The position numbers were made by a program, and so were the translations under genes. The notes under the pieces are model-generated. The model saw nothing but the letters and a program-made list of their open reading frames with translations, was not told the DNA's origin and searched no databases. From a virus, in IMG/VR virus record IMGVR_UViG_3300029309_000299, positions 1 through 26,447 of that record: DNA of 26,447 nt. One strand, written 5' to 3'. This document shows, in pieces, positions 13,059 through 21,872 of the stretch (positions within the stretch are counted from its first letter, which is position 1; every line of letters starts with the position of its first letter).

Positions 13059-14923
13059 TGGCTATAAGCAAACAGGAAGTCATCATCGAATTTAATGCCG
13101 ACACAAAGGACGTAACCAAGAGTATCGACAGTGTAGAGAAAAGCATTGAGGGCACGTCCAAGGCGACGGCTGGGCTAACGACTCAGCTCGACAAAATGAG
13201 TGGGGGAGCAATTACTGGATTTAACAACTTTAGTTCCGGTCTCAAGTCAGGAATTGCTGGCCTTAAGTCTTTCAAGGTAGCACTTGCCGCCACGGGGATT
13301 GGCTTGCTTATTACCGCCATCGCCTCGCTTGTGTCGTACTTCCGAGATACGGAGCAGGGTGCCCAACGTTTAAGAGTTATCACGGCTACCCTTGGAACAG
13401 TCTTTGAAAAGTTTCGAGACATCCTTATCGCAGTCGGTGAGCGTCTCTTTGAAACATTCTCTAACCCTCAACAGGCCTTGCAAGATTTTGGGCAAGCACT
13501 AAGGGACAACATTATCACACGCTTTGAGGGATTGTTGACCTTTATCCCCTCAATTGGAAAAGCGATAAAGCAACTTTTTGAAAGGGACTTTGCCGGAGCC
13601 GCACAGACCGCAGCGGATGCGACAGGAAAAGTTGTATTTGGTGTGGACTCCGTGACGGAGAGCCTGACGGAGGGAGCAAAGGCAGCGGCCGATTACGCCA
13701 AAGAGACGAGAGACGCGGCAGCGGCAGCGGCTGAACTGGCACGCCAAGAGAATGACTTGAAGGTAGCAGAGAGGGAGTTCCTATCTGTACGGGCACAGAC
13801 GAACAAAACCATTGCCGAAAATAGACTTTTAGTAGAAGATGAGAAACTGGCGTTTGAGGATAGGATAGGAGCACTGGACGCGGCTATTGCGGCAGAACAA
13901 AGAACGGTGGCGCAAGAGCTTGAGTTTGCCCGCCAGCGTGCCGAGATTTTGGAACGCAAAGCGGAACTGGCCAAGAGCGATGAAGCGACTATACAAGCCG
14001 TAGCTGAGGCACAGGCGCAAGTCATACAGTTGGAGACGCGCTCCCTTAGGACTCAGAAAAGACTTGAGGGTGAGAGGCAGAGTATTATTCTACAACGTGA
14101 AGCACGAGCCAAGCAAGAACAGGCTGAAGCACAAAAAGCCGTAGACGAAGCTGAGAAGGCCGCACAAGCCGAACTTGAGGCAAGGCAAAAATTGGAGGAC
14201 GAGCTTTTTGCCTTATCGCTGAGTGCAAAGGAGCGCGAGGAACTGGTTGCCCAACAAAGATACGATGCAAGAATTGCCATCGCAGGAGACGACGAGGGAT
14301 TGATTAAAGCGGCAACGGAGCAACTTAATGCAGACCTTGCCGCGATACAAGACAAATCCGACGGCCAAGCCGACCTAAAAAGGCAACAAGAACTTGACAA
14401 AGAAAAGGCCAACGCACAAGCCATCTCTCAGGCTCGTCTTAGCGTAGTCAAACAAACACTTGGAGCTTTGTCAGCTCTGAACGAGGCGTTTGCCGGAGAG
14501 ACTGAACAGGAGCAAAAAAAAGCGTTTGAAAGACAAAAAAAAATTCAGGCGGCCCAAGCCCTTGTCTCCACCTTTGAAAGTGCCGTCCAAGCGTTTAAGA
14601 GTTTGGCAGGGATTCCCGTAGTCGGCCCGGTGTTAGGTACGGCAGCGGCATCAGCGGCAACGGCAACGGGCTTGTCTAACGTCCAACGTATAAGGCAACA
14701 ATCTTTTGATGGAGGAGGCGGAGCAGCCGAGGCCACCCCAGCACCGTCTTTGACTGCGGCAGCTACACAAGCCACGGAAGTACCACAAACTCCGGAATTG
14801 GACTTGTCCTTCCTTGGAGACATCCAACAGACCCTTCCCCCGGTGCAGACATTTGTCATATCTAGCGACGTAAGCACCGCACAACAAGCGAACAAGAAAA
14901 TACAAGAACAAGCAACACTATGA
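13058..14923 (+). CDS. Tail tape measure protein
   Basis: A 621-aa protein. Residues 20-70 are a helical head, residues 74-93 a hydrophobic span (ALAATGIGLLITAIASLVSY), residues 205-460 a long A/E/K/Q-rich coiled coil, and residues 515-560 a second hydrophobic stretch (VVGPVLGTAAASAATATG). This is the usual make-up of siphovirus tape measures, which set tail length and enter the cell with DNA. At about 1.5 angstrom per residue of helix it would correspond to a tail of roughly 90 nm. The ATG overlaps the previous stop (TAATG) and its end overlaps the protease start by ATGA. No lytic domain was seen. Confidence 0.85.
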   Translation: MAISKQEVIIEFNADTKDVTKSIDSVEKSIEGTSKATAGLTTQLDKMSGGAITGFNNFSSGLKSGIAGLKSFKVALAATGIGLLITAIASLVSYFRDTEQGAQRLRVITATLGTVFEKFRDILIAVGERLFETFSNPQQALQDFGQALRDNIITRFEGLLTFIPSIGKAIKQLFERDFAGAAQTAADATGKVVFGVDSVTESLTEGAKAAADYAKETRDAAAAAAELARQENDLKVAEREFLSVRAQTNKTIAENRLLVEDEKLAFEDRIGALDAAIAAEQRTVAQELEFARQRAEILERKAELAKSDEATIQAVAEAQAQVIQLETRSLRTQKRLEGERQSIILQREARAKQEQAEAQKAVDEAEKAAQAELEARQKLEDELFALSLSAKEREELVAQQRYDARIAIAGDDEGLIKAATEQLNADLAAIQDKSDGQADLKRQQELDKEKANAQAISQARLSVVKQTLGALSALNEAFAGETEQEQKKAFERQKKIQAAQALVSTFESAVQAFKSLAGIPVVGPVLGTAAASAATATGLSNVQRIRQQSFDGGGGAAEATPAPSLTAAATQATEVPQTPELDLSFLGDIQQTLPPVQTFVISSDVSTAQQANKKIQEQATL

Positions 14924-16410
14924 GAATTGTTGAATTAGTTATTGACGAGGAAGCCGAATTGTACGGCATTGATGCTATAAGTTTAGTGGACAGGCCAGCC
15001 ATCGAGTTGGACTTTATTGCCCTGAAAGAACAGAAGGTACAGTTTGCCGAGGTAGACGCAGACAAAAAAATCCTTATCGGCCCAGCACTCGTGCCGGACA
15101 AACCTATCTATCGCAAAAACGGGGAGGACGAGTTCTACGTCTATTTCTCCAAGAGCACAGTACGCAAGGCGGCAGAGCTATACTTGAAGCACGGCAACCA
15201 AGCCAACCACACCCTCGAACACGAGCACAAAATCAACGGGCTCACCGTGGTGGAGTCGTGGATGGTGGAAGACAAGCAAAAGGATAAGAGCGCGGCCTAC
15301 GACCTTGACGTACCTGTGGGGACGTGGATGGTGGCAGTTAAGGTTGACAACGAAGCCATCTGGCAGGAGTGGGTCAAAGAGGGCAAGGTCAAAGGGTTTT
15401 CCATTGAGGGATACTTTGTGGACAAGATGAAAAAGAACGCGGAGGATGAGATGTTGGCCGAACTTGCCAAGGCCATCGTTAAGACCGACAATCGCACCAA
15501 GACAGGAACTCGCGTAGTTATGGAGTCCTACACCGACTATCCCGACGCAGTTAAGAACAACGCCAAAAGAGGCATTGAGTTAAACGAGAAAAACGGCAAC
15601 AAGTGCGCCACCCAGACGGGCAAGGTGCGGGCGCAACAACTAGCCAACGGAGAACCTGTATCTCTGGAGACCGTCAAGCGTATGGCCTCTTATCTCTCAC
15701 GGGCGGCTGAATACTACGACGAGGGCGACACCTCAGCGTGTGGAACCATCTCTTATCTCCTATGGGGAGGCAAGGCCGGACTGCGCTGGGCTGAGTCCAA
15801 ACTAAAAGAGGAACTCTTTGCAGAGATTCGAGCACTTTTTGCAGATGATACCCTGGTAATCGATAACCGGTTGGCTTACGATACAAAAGAGGCAGCAATA
15901 GAGGCAGCCAAGGACATTGGTTGCGACGGCTTCCACACGCATGAAGTCAAAGGTGTTACATGGTACATGCCTTGTAAAGAGCACAACTTAGCGGAGGTGG
16001 GTGAAAGAGGAGGAATCCGTGAGAGCAAGAAAGCACCGAAAAGCGACACGCCTAACAGAAACCCAAAAGGTAAGGGGACGGCTCGCGGCTCGGCCAAGGA
16101 CACCCGTAGCGCAAAGGTCAGCAAGAAAGACGAGGCAACATTGAAGCAAAAGTCCGACGACTTCAACGAACGCTACAAAGACAAACTCGGCTATGGGACG
16201 ACGGTGGGTATGTTGAAGGCGGTTTTTCAGCGAGGACTTGGGGCGTTCAACGTCAGCCACTCGCCAAAAATCAAGAGTCCGAGTGCTTGGGCTTTTGCTC
16301 GTGTCAACGCCTTTCTGTACCTCGTAAAAAACGGCAGACCCCAGAACAAGAAATACACGGGAGACTTTGACCTATTACCCAAGGGACACCCGAAATCGAA
16401 TAAAAAATAA
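14920..16410 (+). CDS. XkdF-like prohead protease with added C-terminal modules
   Basis: A 496-aa protein in at least four parts. Residues 1-170 are an XkdF-type prohead protease (LVDRPAIELDF, NHTLEHEHKINGLTVVESWM with candidate catalytic His near 97-103, and KGFSIEGYF with S161). Residues 200-297 are a separate domain (YTDYPDAVKNNAKRG, CATQTGKVRAQQLANGE, LLWGGKAGLRWAESKL). Residues 310-355 hold GCDGFHTHEVKGVTWYMPC, and residues 405-490 look like DUF5824 (LGYGTTVGMLKAVFQRGLG, WAFARVNAF). The family usually only cuts scaffold and capsid N-termini; the extra modules may be structural parts or separate enzymes. Exact role of each added part unknown. Confidence 0.75.
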   Translation: MRIVELVIDEEAELYGIDAISLVDRPAIELDFIALKEQKVQFAEVDADKKILIGPALVPDKPIYRKNGEDEFYVYFSKSTVRKAAELYLKHGNQANHTLEHEHKINGLTVVESWMVEDKQKDKSAAYDLDVPVGTWMVAVKVDNEAIWQEWVKEGKVKGFSIEGYFVDKMKKNAEDEMLAELAKAIVKTDNRTKTGTRVVMESYTDYPDAVKNNAKRGIELNEKNGNKCATQTGKVRAQQLANGEPVSLETVKRMASYLSRAAEYYDEGDTSACGTISYLLWGGKAGLRWAESKLKEELFAEIRALFADDTLVIDNRLAYDTKEAAIEAAKDIGCDGFHTHEVKGVTWYMPCKEHNLAEVGERGGIRESKKAPKSDTPNRNPKGKGTARGSAKDTRSAKVSKKDEATLKQKSDDFNERYKDKLGYGTTVGMLKAVFQRGLGAFNVSHSPKIKSPSAWAFARVNAFLYLVKNGRPQNKKYTGDFDLLPKGHPKSNKK

Positions 16411-16464
16411 AGGCAAACTTCAGGATTGAGGCTAGTTAAAACTTATACAAACAAACGCGACCTT

Positions 16465-17373
16465 ATGGATATTAAACAACGAGTTCAAGACGTTTTCAAT
16501 AAATTCAATGTTGCTCTCGAAGTCGAGGAAAAAATTGCCGTAGATATGGCCGAACAAACCTTAGAGAATGGCACCGTAGTCTATACAGATTCTGAAAGCT
16601 TTTTAGAGGGAGCCGAAGTGTATATTATAAACGATGAGGGCGAACGTATCCCTATGCCTCCTGGAGATTATGAGCTTGAAGATGGCTCAGTAATGTCAAT
16701 AGGAGAGGGGGGTGCCATCACTAAAATAGAAAAAACCGACGGCAAGGAGAGAGACAACGAGAAGGCCCCAAAAGGAGTAGATACCACAAAACCAACTAGG
16801 AAAAGACCCGAAGAAAACATACCTCCGGGTAGCAAACTACCAAAAGACCAAGATAACGGGGGGAAGAAAGGAAATGCAAAGAAGTTCGAAACTGAAGAGC
16901 AAAAAATGAAAACCCAATTGAACAAAGAGGACGTTTTAGCAGTCCTCAACGAGCGTTTCCCCGACTTGGGAGAGGAGCTTTCTTTAGCTATTGCCTCGGC
17001 TGTGGCTGAAGTTTACTCAGAATCTGAAGTAGAAGCCGAAAAAGAAAAGGACAAAGACAAGGAAATGACATACGAGGAAAAGGAGGAGATGAAGACCGAA
17101 GAGGTAGCCGAGGAGGTTACTGAGGAAGTCGCAGAGGAAGTAGAAGTCGAGGTAGAGGTAGAGATGAGCGAGGACAAGCCCGAAAAGACGGAGCTAGAAT
17201 CACTCAAGGAAGCCCTTGCCCAGACCAACGCTAAGTTGGAGGAGTTGCAAAAGTTCGCGGCACAGCCGGGACTCAAGCACAAAGCCCCCACACCCAAGGT
17301 AGAAAAGCTCGACCTTGCCAACATGACAATCGAGGAGCGCGTCCGCGCTCTTGCAAATCAACTTTCTAAATAA
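16465..17373 (+). CDS. Capsid scaffold-like protein
   Basis: A 302-aa acidic protein from the ATG at 16465 (an in-frame TTG at 16426 is rejected). Residues 25-85 have the pattern seen before scaffolds in Bacteroidota phages (LENGTVVYTDSESFLEGAEV and IPMPPGDYELEDGSVMSIGE). The middle is a K/E-rich disordered linker, then an E/V repeat, and the last 70 residues form helices (ELESLKEALAQTNAKLEELQ, MTIEERVRALANQL). Position between protease and capsid fits a scaffold that is cut away during head maturation. The disordered middle probably varies between relatives. Confidence 0.7.
   Translation: MDIKQRVQDVFNKFNVALEVEEKIAVDMAEQTLENGTVVYTDSESFLEGAEVYIINDEGERIPMPPGDYELEDGSVMSIGEGGAITKIEKTDGKERDNEKAPKGVDTTKPTRKRPEENIPPGSKLPKDQDNGGKKGNAKKFETEEQKMKTQLNKEDVLAVLNERFPDLGEELSLAIASAVAEVYSESEVEAEKEKDKDKEMTYEEKEEMKTEEVAEEVTEEVAEEVEVEVEVEMSEDKPEKTELESLKEALAQTNAKLEELQKFAAQPGLKHKAPTPKVEKLDLANMTIEERVRALANQLSK
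17095..17165 (+). repeat. GAGGTA/GAAGTC low-complexity repeat inside the scaffold gene
   Basis: GAG/GAA-GTA/GTC-type hexamers repeat about ten times, encoding a tract of E and V residues (TEEVAEEVTEEVAEEVEVEV …). A replication-slippage-prone tract of this type can expand or shrink by six bases without frameshift, which would vary linker length. This lies in the disordered part of the scaffold. Confidence 0.7.
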
Positions 17374-17379
17374 GCTAAA

Positions 17380-18333
17380 ATGGCTGTTGTAGATTTTACA
17401 AACACGAACTACGAAGGGACGGCCGCTGTTCCCTTTGTGGCTCCCGCAATTTTGAGCGCAGATACCATCGCGAACGGGTACTGCACAGTTCTTGACAACG
17501 TTCGCTACAAGACTAACCTCCGCAAGGTTTCAGGCGGAACCGTGGAAGGCCGCACTTGCGGATTTGCAGCGAACGGTTCTCTGTCCGTTGACGACGTGCA
17601 ACTGGTGCTTACCGAGTTGCAGGTAAACGAGGAAATCTGTAACCACGAGCTTGCCCGCACTTGGGCGGCTGAGCAGATGCGCGGCAACTACGCTGGCGTT
17701 CCCGGTGATTATGAGCAGTACCTTGCTCAGTACGTTGCTTCTCGCGTTGCTGAGGACATCGAGAAAAATATTTGGCAGGGCAAGTACGACCACACCGATG
17801 GCTCTACTTCAGGCACAGGCGTGCCTGTCTTGTTTGATTCTATCATGAGCGCATACGTCGCTGGTGCAGGTACAAACGAGACGTTGTTGGATGGTGCCTT
17901 TACTGCGGCAACCCCTGGGTCCGGTACGGATACAGGTATCGCAACTCAGTTGGCCGCTTTGGTTGCAGACTTGCCAGACGCTTTGATTGGCGACGCAAAT
18001 ACCAAGATTTACATGAGCCGGAAGTCTTTCCAATTGTACTTCCAATTCTTGGCCGCTGACCAAAACAACCCGGTTTTGGCAACTCAGATGGCTAAATTTT
18101 ACCTCGGCTACGAAATTATTTGCCCCGCTGGATTCCCTGACGACACGTTGTTGGCATCTCGCGTGGACAACTTGTACTTTGGAACCAACGTATTGACCGA
18201 CCACGTTGAAGCTCGCTTCATCGACCTCCGCAACACAACCGGAGCTGACCTCACTCGCATCCTCATGATGTTCGACGGAGGTACTCAGATTGTGGACGAG
18301 GCATCTATGGCCTGCGTCCGTCGCTCCAACTAA
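17380..18333 (+). CDS. Major capsid protein, HK97-fold type
   Basis: A 317-aa protein directly after the scaffold gene, six bases from its stop. It shows the pattern of Bacteroidota phage capsids: an N-arm (residues 1-35), LTELQVNEEICNHELARTWA, VASRVAEDIEKNIWQGKYDH, a beta-rich core and a DPD-free closing strand (LTRILMMFDGGTQIVDEASM). Codon choice shifts here to GCT, CGC, GTT and TTG, more uniform than in the neighbours, as expected for the most expressed virion protein. A stem-loop follows the gene (18351-18369). It forms the shell together with the portal at 19429. Confidence 0.8.
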   Translation: MAVVDFTNTNYEGTAAVPFVAPAILSADTIANGYCTVLDNVRYKTNLRKVSGGTVEGRTCGFAANGSLSVDDVQLVLTELQVNEEICNHELARTWAAEQMRGNYAGVPGDYEQYLAQYVASRVAEDIEKNIWQGKYDHTDGSTSGTGVPVLFDSIMSAYVAGAGTNETLLDGAFTAATPGSGTDTGIATQLAALVADLPDALIGDANTKIYMSRKSFQLYFQFLAADQNNPVLATQMAKFYLGYEIICPAGFPDDTLLASRVDNLYFGTNVLTDHVEARFIDLRNTTGADLTRILMMFDGGTQIVDEASMACVRRSN

Positions 18334-18350
18334 TATCTAACCGAGAGAAG

Positions 18351-18369
18351 GGGGGAGCTAGTCTCCCCC
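18351..18369 (+). other. GC-rich stem-loop after the capsid gene
   Basis: GGGGGAG (18351-18357) pairs with CTCCCCC (18363-18369) on a CTAGT loop. The stem is strong but has no T run after it, so a full terminator is unlikely. A stabiliser of the capsid mRNA 3' end or a partial attenuator before the tail tube gene is more likely. Confidence 0.7.
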
Positions 18370-18393
18370 TGTATCTCCCTAAACGCAAAAAAT

Positions 18394-18942
18394 ATGGCTT
18401 GTTCATCTACACTCGCAGGACGCGGGTTGAATTGTAAGGATGCCCTCGGTGGCATTCGCAAGATTTTTCTTGTAAATTTTGCGGAAGGTATGTGGGCGGA
18501 TATTTCCACAGGTGCAGTAGCGGGTTTAGCCACAGGAGTTGCGGCAACCGCTATGAAAACCTACGACATGACAAAGGCCACGGGCTCGTTGACTCAAACC
18601 GTAACCTCTGACATCGTTGCTGGCACAGTAATTTTTGACCAAGTGGTCTCTGTTCAATTCAACAAGCTTGAAGCGGCAGACATCACAGAACTCCAAAACC
18701 TTGCCAAGGGGCGCTTTGCTTGCGTCGTGCGGGACAACAACGACAACTTTTTTGTGGTCGGTCACCAATTCGGTTGCGAGGTTACTGGCGGAACAGTTAT
18801 TACAGGTCAAGCACTGGGCGACAATAGCGGGTTCACTTTGGAACTCAGCGCACAAGACATTGCGCCTGCACCGTTCTTGGATATGACAGACGTTACTACT
18901 CCGGCAGACTCCGACCTTACTTTTGATGCCGCTCCAGCGTAA
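18394..18942 (+). CDS. Major tail tube protein
   Basis: A 182-aa protein recognised by its whole-length pattern: a start AGRGLNCKDALGGIRKIFLV, TGSLTQTVTSDIVAGTVIFD, KLEAADITELQNLAKGRFAC, VVGHQFGCEVTGGTVITGQA and FTLELSAQDIAPAPFL. These are the blocks of the major tail tube protein found after capsids in Bacteroidota siphophages. It would form the tail shaft together with the tape measure. The gene is bracketed by the capsid stem-loop and a strong terminator, so its message can be regulated separately from the portal region. Confidence 0.65.
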   Translation: MACSSTLAGRGLNCKDALGGIRKIFLVNFAEGMWADISTGAVAGLATGVAATAMKTYDMTKATGSLTQTVTSDIVAGTVIFDQVVSVQFNKLEAADITELQNLAKGRFACVVRDNNDNFFVVGHQFGCEVTGGTVITGQALGDNSGFTLELSAQDIAPAPFLDMTDVTTPADSDLTFDAAPA

Positions 18943-18991
18943 GACTAACGAAATACCGGGCCAACCTTAAGGCCGTTATTGTTACAAGGGG

Positions 18992-19022
18992 GGGGAGGGC
19001 GTTTGCTCTCCCCTTTTATTTT
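18992..19022 (+). terminator. Strong rho-independent terminator inside the late region
   Basis: GGGGAGGGC (18992-19000) pairs with GCTCTCCCC (19005-19013, one G-T wobble) on a GTTT loop, followed by TTTTATTTTAT. It is well formed but placed in the middle of the structural genes, 50 bases after the tail tube gene. Readthrough must supply the downstream genes, or they need their own promoter, so their dose would be lower than capsid and tube. Confidence 0.85.
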
Positions 19023-19027
19023 ATCAA

Positions 19028-19429
19028 ATGATTCACCTCATACCAAACACCTCTGAGCAATTTGGATACATCACGCCCTTTGAGGCGCGAAAGTTCCTCT
19101 CCGCCTTTACGCACTACCTTATGGTATTTGAGAGTCAGGCGACCCACAACACGTTTGCCTGTGTGTTAGACGTTACCGTGGACAACGAGAGGTACACCAA
19201 ATTTGCCATTGGAACGCATAATAATGAACCAGGCAGCGGACAAATTCTAATTACGCAGTCCGGGTTGTACACCTACTCCGTATATGGTCAAAACTCATCA
19301 ACAAACACCGACCCACAAGACGCTACCGTGGTGGGTTTGTGCGAGGTAGGTACGGCTAAATTCAAGGATGCTCCTGCCTGGACTATACCTACGGTCGACA
19401 TCCCTGACAATGTGATATATTACCAGTAA
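19028..19429 (+). CDS. Small virion-type protein, unknown function
   Basis: A 133-aa beta-rich protein without signal peptide. Blocks recognisable from Bacteroidota phage relatives: FTHYLMVFESQATHNTFACV, VDNERYTKFAIGTHNNEPGS, LITQSGLYTYSVYGQNSSTN and WTIPTVDIPDNVIYYQ. Such beta-sandwich proteins are usually capsid decoration or neck components. It ends in a single-base overlap with the portal ATG (TAATG). Confidence 0.6.
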   Translation: MIHLIPNTSEQFGYITPFEARKFLSAFTHYLMVFESQATHNTFACVLDVTVDNERYTKFAIGTHNNEPGSGQILITQSGLYTYSVYGQNSSTNTDPQDATVVGLCEVGTAKFKDAPAWTIPTVDIPDNVIYYQ

Positions 19430-21267
19430 TGGAACTACTCAAGTTAAAAGAATATCAAGAACGCTCCTACGCAGAGCGTCCTAGCAACCAAGGATGGGTA
19501 ACTTATGGGGACGACAATCTGTTTCCTCAGTACCTCATTGACCTCTACAAGTCGAGTGCTACACACAACGCGCTCTGCACCTCTATTGCGTACATGATTT
19601 TTGGCGATGGGGTGCAAGCTGACACCCTAGAGGCAAGACTTAAGATGGAGGAGTGGGGCTTGCAAGACGAAGTTCGGAAGGCGTGCTTAGACCTGAAGAT
19701 ACAGGGCGGCTTTGCTTTGGAGGTGGTGTACTCTATTGACAGGAAGACCATCTCAAAAGTGCGGCATTGCCCCTTTGAGAATGTCCGTAGTGCTGAGGTA
19801 AACGACGACGAGCAAGTAGAGTTCTACTACTACTCGAAAGACTGGAGCGACAAGCGTGAGGACCCGCAAATTGTATCCGCTTTCAACCCTGAAACGTCGG
19901 TGGAGTTTCCTGTTCAGATTCTGTACGTGAAGCCCTTCTCACCCGGTTCGTACTACTACCCCAAGCCCGACTACATTGGGTCTATTGATTACATCGAGCT
20001 TGACAAAGAGATTGGTAAATACCATATCAACAATATCAAGAACGGTCTTGCTCCGTCCTTTACTATCCATTTCAAAAACGGGGTGCCAGCACAGGAGGAG
20101 CGCAGACGTATCCGCAACGACATCGAGAGACAGTTGGCAGGGGCTACAAATGCCGGAAAGTTCATCGTTACCTACTCCGACTCTCCCGATAGAAAGCCCG
20201 ACTTCGAGCCGTTCCCTTTGAGCGATGCAGACAAGCAATACCAATTCTTAAGCGAGGAGGTAGTGGCCAAGATTATGGTGGGACACCGCGTGACCTCTCC
20301 GATGATGTTTGGCGTTATGGTGCCGGGCAAGCTGGGAGGTGGGCTTGAACTTAAGACGGCAGAGGAAATCTTTGCTCAAGAGGTTATCGACCCTTACCAA
20401 ATGATTGTAACCGAGGCATTGGTTAGCATATTCAACGCGGCAGGGACACCCGCGTCCGTTACTCTGTACAAGCCCGAAGCGGAGGAGGCCAACGTGGACA
20501 TCTCATATACGGGGGTTCAAATCTCAAGTGCCGTGGACATCATTGCCAAGGTTGGCACGGGAGAATTGACGCGCCCACAAGCCGTTCAACTTCTCGTTGC
20601 GATGCTTGGCTTTGACAGAGACACGGCCAACCGTATGTTCGACACGTCGGCAGAGGCGACAGAACTCAGCGAGGACATCCCAACAGCCAAGGGTGAAGTA
20701 GCAGACTTTCTTATCGAAATGGGTGAGGAGATGGACGACGACTGGGAGTTGATTGACGCTCGTCGCGTTGACTACGACGAGGAGGAGAAGATGAACGCTA
20801 TGTGGAACTTTGCCAAAGTACCGAGCGGCAAACCACAAGCCAAGAGCGAGCAAGACAACGAACTAATAAAGGTAAGATATGCCTATATGCCCAAAGTAAC
20901 GGGCAAAAATGGCAACCCTTCGAGAGAGTTTTGTCAACGTATGGTCAACGCGGGCGATAGGGTATGGAGAAAGGAGGATATTGACGCGGCTTCTCAGCGT
21001 GCCGTCAACCCCGGATGGGGGCCAAACGGAGCCGACACCTACGACTTGTGGCTCTACAAGGGTGGGGGCAGTTGCCAACACTTTTGGGAGCGTCGCACCT
21101 ACCTACGCAAGAACAATAACAAGATAAGCGCAAACCGCGCTCGTAAGATTCTACGAGAGGCAGGGCTTGACCCATTGCCTAAGAACGACCCACGAGTTGC
21201 CAAGCGTCCCCGCGATATGCAGAACCGTGGATTTTTAAAACCTAAAAACTGGACAACACCTAAGTAA
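19429..21267 (+). CDS. Portal protein with C-terminal extension
   Basis: A 612-aa protein. Residues 1-480 are portal-like: an N-terminal part (DNLFPQYLIDLYKSSATHNA), a stem-like helical region (IDYIELDKEIGKYHINNIKN), LSEEVVAKIMVGHRVTSP and an acidic end. Residues 485-612 are an added domain with SREFCQRMVNAGDRVWRKED, ADTYDLWLYKGGGSCQHFWE and a helical K/R-rich tail; the Cys and His residues suggest a metal site. This extension is known from relatives in the group. The portal is the DNA gate and head-tail joint. Confidence 0.78.
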   Translation: MELLKLKEYQERSYAERPSNQGWVTYGDDNLFPQYLIDLYKSSATHNALCTSIAYMIFGDGVQADTLEARLKMEEWGLQDEVRKACLDLKIQGGFALEVVYSIDRKTISKVRHCPFENVRSAEVNDDEQVEFYYYSKDWSDKREDPQIVSAFNPETSVEFPVQILYVKPFSPGSYYYPKPDYIGSIDYIELDKEIGKYHINNIKNGLAPSFTIHFKNGVPAQEERRRIRNDIERQLAGATNAGKFIVTYSDSPDRKPDFEPFPLSDADKQYQFLSEEVVAKIMVGHRVTSPMMFGVMVPGKLGGGLELKTAEEIFAQEVIDPYQMIVTEALVSIFNAAGTPASVTLYKPEAEEANVDISYTGVQISSAVDIIAKVGTGELTRPQAVQLLVAMLGFDRDTANRMFDTSAEATELSEDIPTAKGEVADFLIEMGEEMDDDWELIDARRVDYDEEEKMNAMWNFAKVPSGKPQAKSEQDNELIKVRYAYMPKVTGKNGNPSREFCQRMVNAGDRVWRKEDIDAASQRAVNPGWGPNGADTYDLWLYKGGGSCQHFWERRTYLRKNNNKISANRARKILREAGLDPLPKNDPRVAKRPRDMQNRGFLKPKNWTTPK

Positions 21268-21833
21268 TGGCACTAAGCGCAGAAGTTCTCTTTGTCAATC
21301 CGGACTATATGAAGCGTCTGACCCAGCTCAACGGAGGGGTGGAAGATGCGGTTATGGTTCCGCCTATCATTTTGGCACAGGACAAATACATTCAACAATA
21401 CCTCGGCACCGACCTCCTTGAAAAGCTCAAGTCCGACATCGCTGGTAGTGGTGTGACAGGCGACTACGAGACCCTCTTGGACAAGTACGTCAGAAAGGCG
21501 ACGGTGTGGTGGGCTATGGTGGAGATGTTGCCCAACCTGTACGTCAAACTCGACAATGGAGGGTTGGTCATTCGCACGGCAGAGAACACCTCAGCTATAA
21601 GCGAGGCCGACCTACACCGAGAAATAGAAAACGCACGACAGAACGCACAGTTTTACACAACAAGACTCGTCGAGTATTTGTTGCAGAACTCTTCACTCTT
21701 TCCTGAGTACAAGAGCAACACGTCCAACGATATGTCTCCCGAGACTCAGGTGTATTACCAAAATGGCATGACCATATCGGGAGGTTACGACAGGGTCGAC
21801 CCTGACTTGGCTCGCAAAATCTTTTACGATTGA
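21267..21833 (+). CDS. Head-tail connector-like protein (DUF6712 type)
   Basis: A 188-aa helical protein following the portal by TAATG. The pattern VPPIILAQDKYIQQYLGTDL, LLEKLKSDIAG and YETLLDKYVRKATVWWAMVE is that of small helical head-tail adaptor proteins (DUF6712 in Bacteroidota phages). It would bind under the portal to form the connector ring. The last gene of the head block; the next two genes are host-directed. Confidence 0.65.
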   Translation: MALSAEVLFVNPDYMKRLTQLNGGVEDAVMVPPIILAQDKYIQQYLGTDLLEKLKSDIAGSGVTGDYETLLDKYVRKATVWWAMVEMLPNLYVKLDNGGLVIRTAENTSAISEADLHREIENARQNAQFYTTRLVEYLLQNSSLFPEYKSNTSNDMSPETQVYYQNGMTISGGYDRVDPDLARKIFYD

Positions 21834-21872
21834 ACCGGAAACAACATATCATCCTCCTCAAAAATTGGCTCG

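Noticed and set aside
18351-18369. Stem-loop after the capsid gene as a full rho-independent terminator
   Set aside because: No T tract follows the stem, so it is listed only as a structure.
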